Source: Scylla paramamosain (lineage: Eukaryota > Arthropoda > Malacostraca > Decapoda > Portunidae). From it: DNA of 64,000 nucleotides. Under the pieces are notes generated by a model. The model made no database searches, had not been told where the DNA came from, and was given only the letters and a program-made list of their open reading frames with translations. The position numbers and the translations under genes were made by a program. Each line of letters begins with the position of its first letter. Position 1 is the first letter of the stretch. Positions 63,701 to 64,000 of the stretch are shown one piece after another. The stretch covers positions 12,928,501 to 12,992,500 of the forward strand of contig NC_087192.1 in assembly GCF_035594125.1 (NCBI RefSeq). The letters are read 5' to 3'.

Positions 63701-64000
63701 CCAAAAAGGTATATTTTGAGTGTTTTTGAGCTTGTTACCTACATAAAAATGCTAAAATTGATACAAAGCACTGTATATTGGGAAACAGAGGGACATTGCG
63801 AGAAAAGTATATAATAAGTGTATTATAGTTCAAAAGAACAACAAGGCAAAAAACGCAAAAACACGTGTATATGGAAAAGTTTCCTAGATACCAAAATGAT
63901 GAAACTCATGAATAACACTCTTAATTGAGAAACAGAACAACCTTACCAAATTCGAGTGTTTTGAGTGTTTTTCATATTCTTAGTTACTAAAAACGCAAAT
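60706..64000 (+). repeat. Satellite HORs, F orientation, right window edge
   Basis: Anchors lie near 61275, 62285 and 63370. From about 61780 to the end this is a direct repeat of about 4357-6600, including the extra TGTGTATTAGAGAAGTTTC jump at 62820 (5432 in the other copy), and it runs off the window. No gene is visible. Confidence 0.87.

Noticed and set aside
1..64000. CRISPR-like array of regularly spaced repeats
   Set aside because: The repeated boxes are separated by sequence that is itself repeated, there are no unique spacers or cas genes, and the window is eukaryotic.
1..64000. tRNA, rRNA or other structured RNA genes
   Set aside because: No cloverleaf, A/B-box pair or rRNA core sequence was noticed. 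The satellite is too A+T-rich and repetitive for a convincing RNA gene.
1..64000. Orientation switches as pure assembly errors
   Set aside because: This cannot be excluded for single junctions such as 976, 20650 and 60705. Six inverted segments with the same breakpoints and shared deletions are unlikely to come from random misassembly, so I kept them as real, pending read-level checks.

Overview
This window is eukaryotic, very A+T-rich, and almost entirely one tandem satellite array. The only recognisable coding sequence is a 5'-truncated, jockey-type LINE retrotransposon on the minus strand (about 16511-19067). Its reverse transcriptase and its short 3' end closely resemble elements I remember as very abundant in swimming-crab genomes (Portunidae, e.g. 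Portunus). A decapod crustacean is therefore the most likely source; that assignment rests on memory, not on a search.

The array has at least three levels. (1) The basic monomer is roughly 95-100 bp. Most copies carry a TGAGTGTTTTT-like core, then a GTTAxxxACCAAAACGCTAAAA-like box, a GCATGCAAA box, a TATGGGAAA box and a CATTACCAGAAAAGTGT box. (2) About eleven diverged monomers make a higher-order repeat (HOR) of about 1.1 kb. Each HOR is marked once by an anchor, GGTACCGAGATGCC, beside an A-run/T-run tract with TTTA repeats. (3) Blocks of several HORs recur as 5-8 kb segmental copies, for example near 21.8-27.5, 34.2-41.5 and 53.9-60.2 kb, with a reverse-complement version in the left part of the window.

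I call orientation F when the anchor reads on the + strand and R when it reads on the - strand. The layout is R 1-975; F 976-20650, interrupted by the LINE; R 20651-60705; F 60706-64000. Six short segments are inverted against their surroundings at the same HOR phase: 10372-10826, 14647-15125, 23296-23603, 35693-36000, 41875-42328 and 55428-55736. A seventh, different inversion lies at 31266-31580. Large imperfect palindromes lie at 1-4374 and 31266-32245.

I found no other gene, tRNA, rRNA, CRISPR array or prokaryote-style system. The many 60-150-codon open frames outside the LINE are by-products of the repeat. They recur wherever the same repeat phase recurs and resemble no protein family I know. 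The biological interest is in the architecture: a multi-level, repeatedly inverted megasatellite in which inversion-bearing HOR variants were themselves amplified, and a LINE insertion that sits at a repeat phase jump without a visible target-site duplication.
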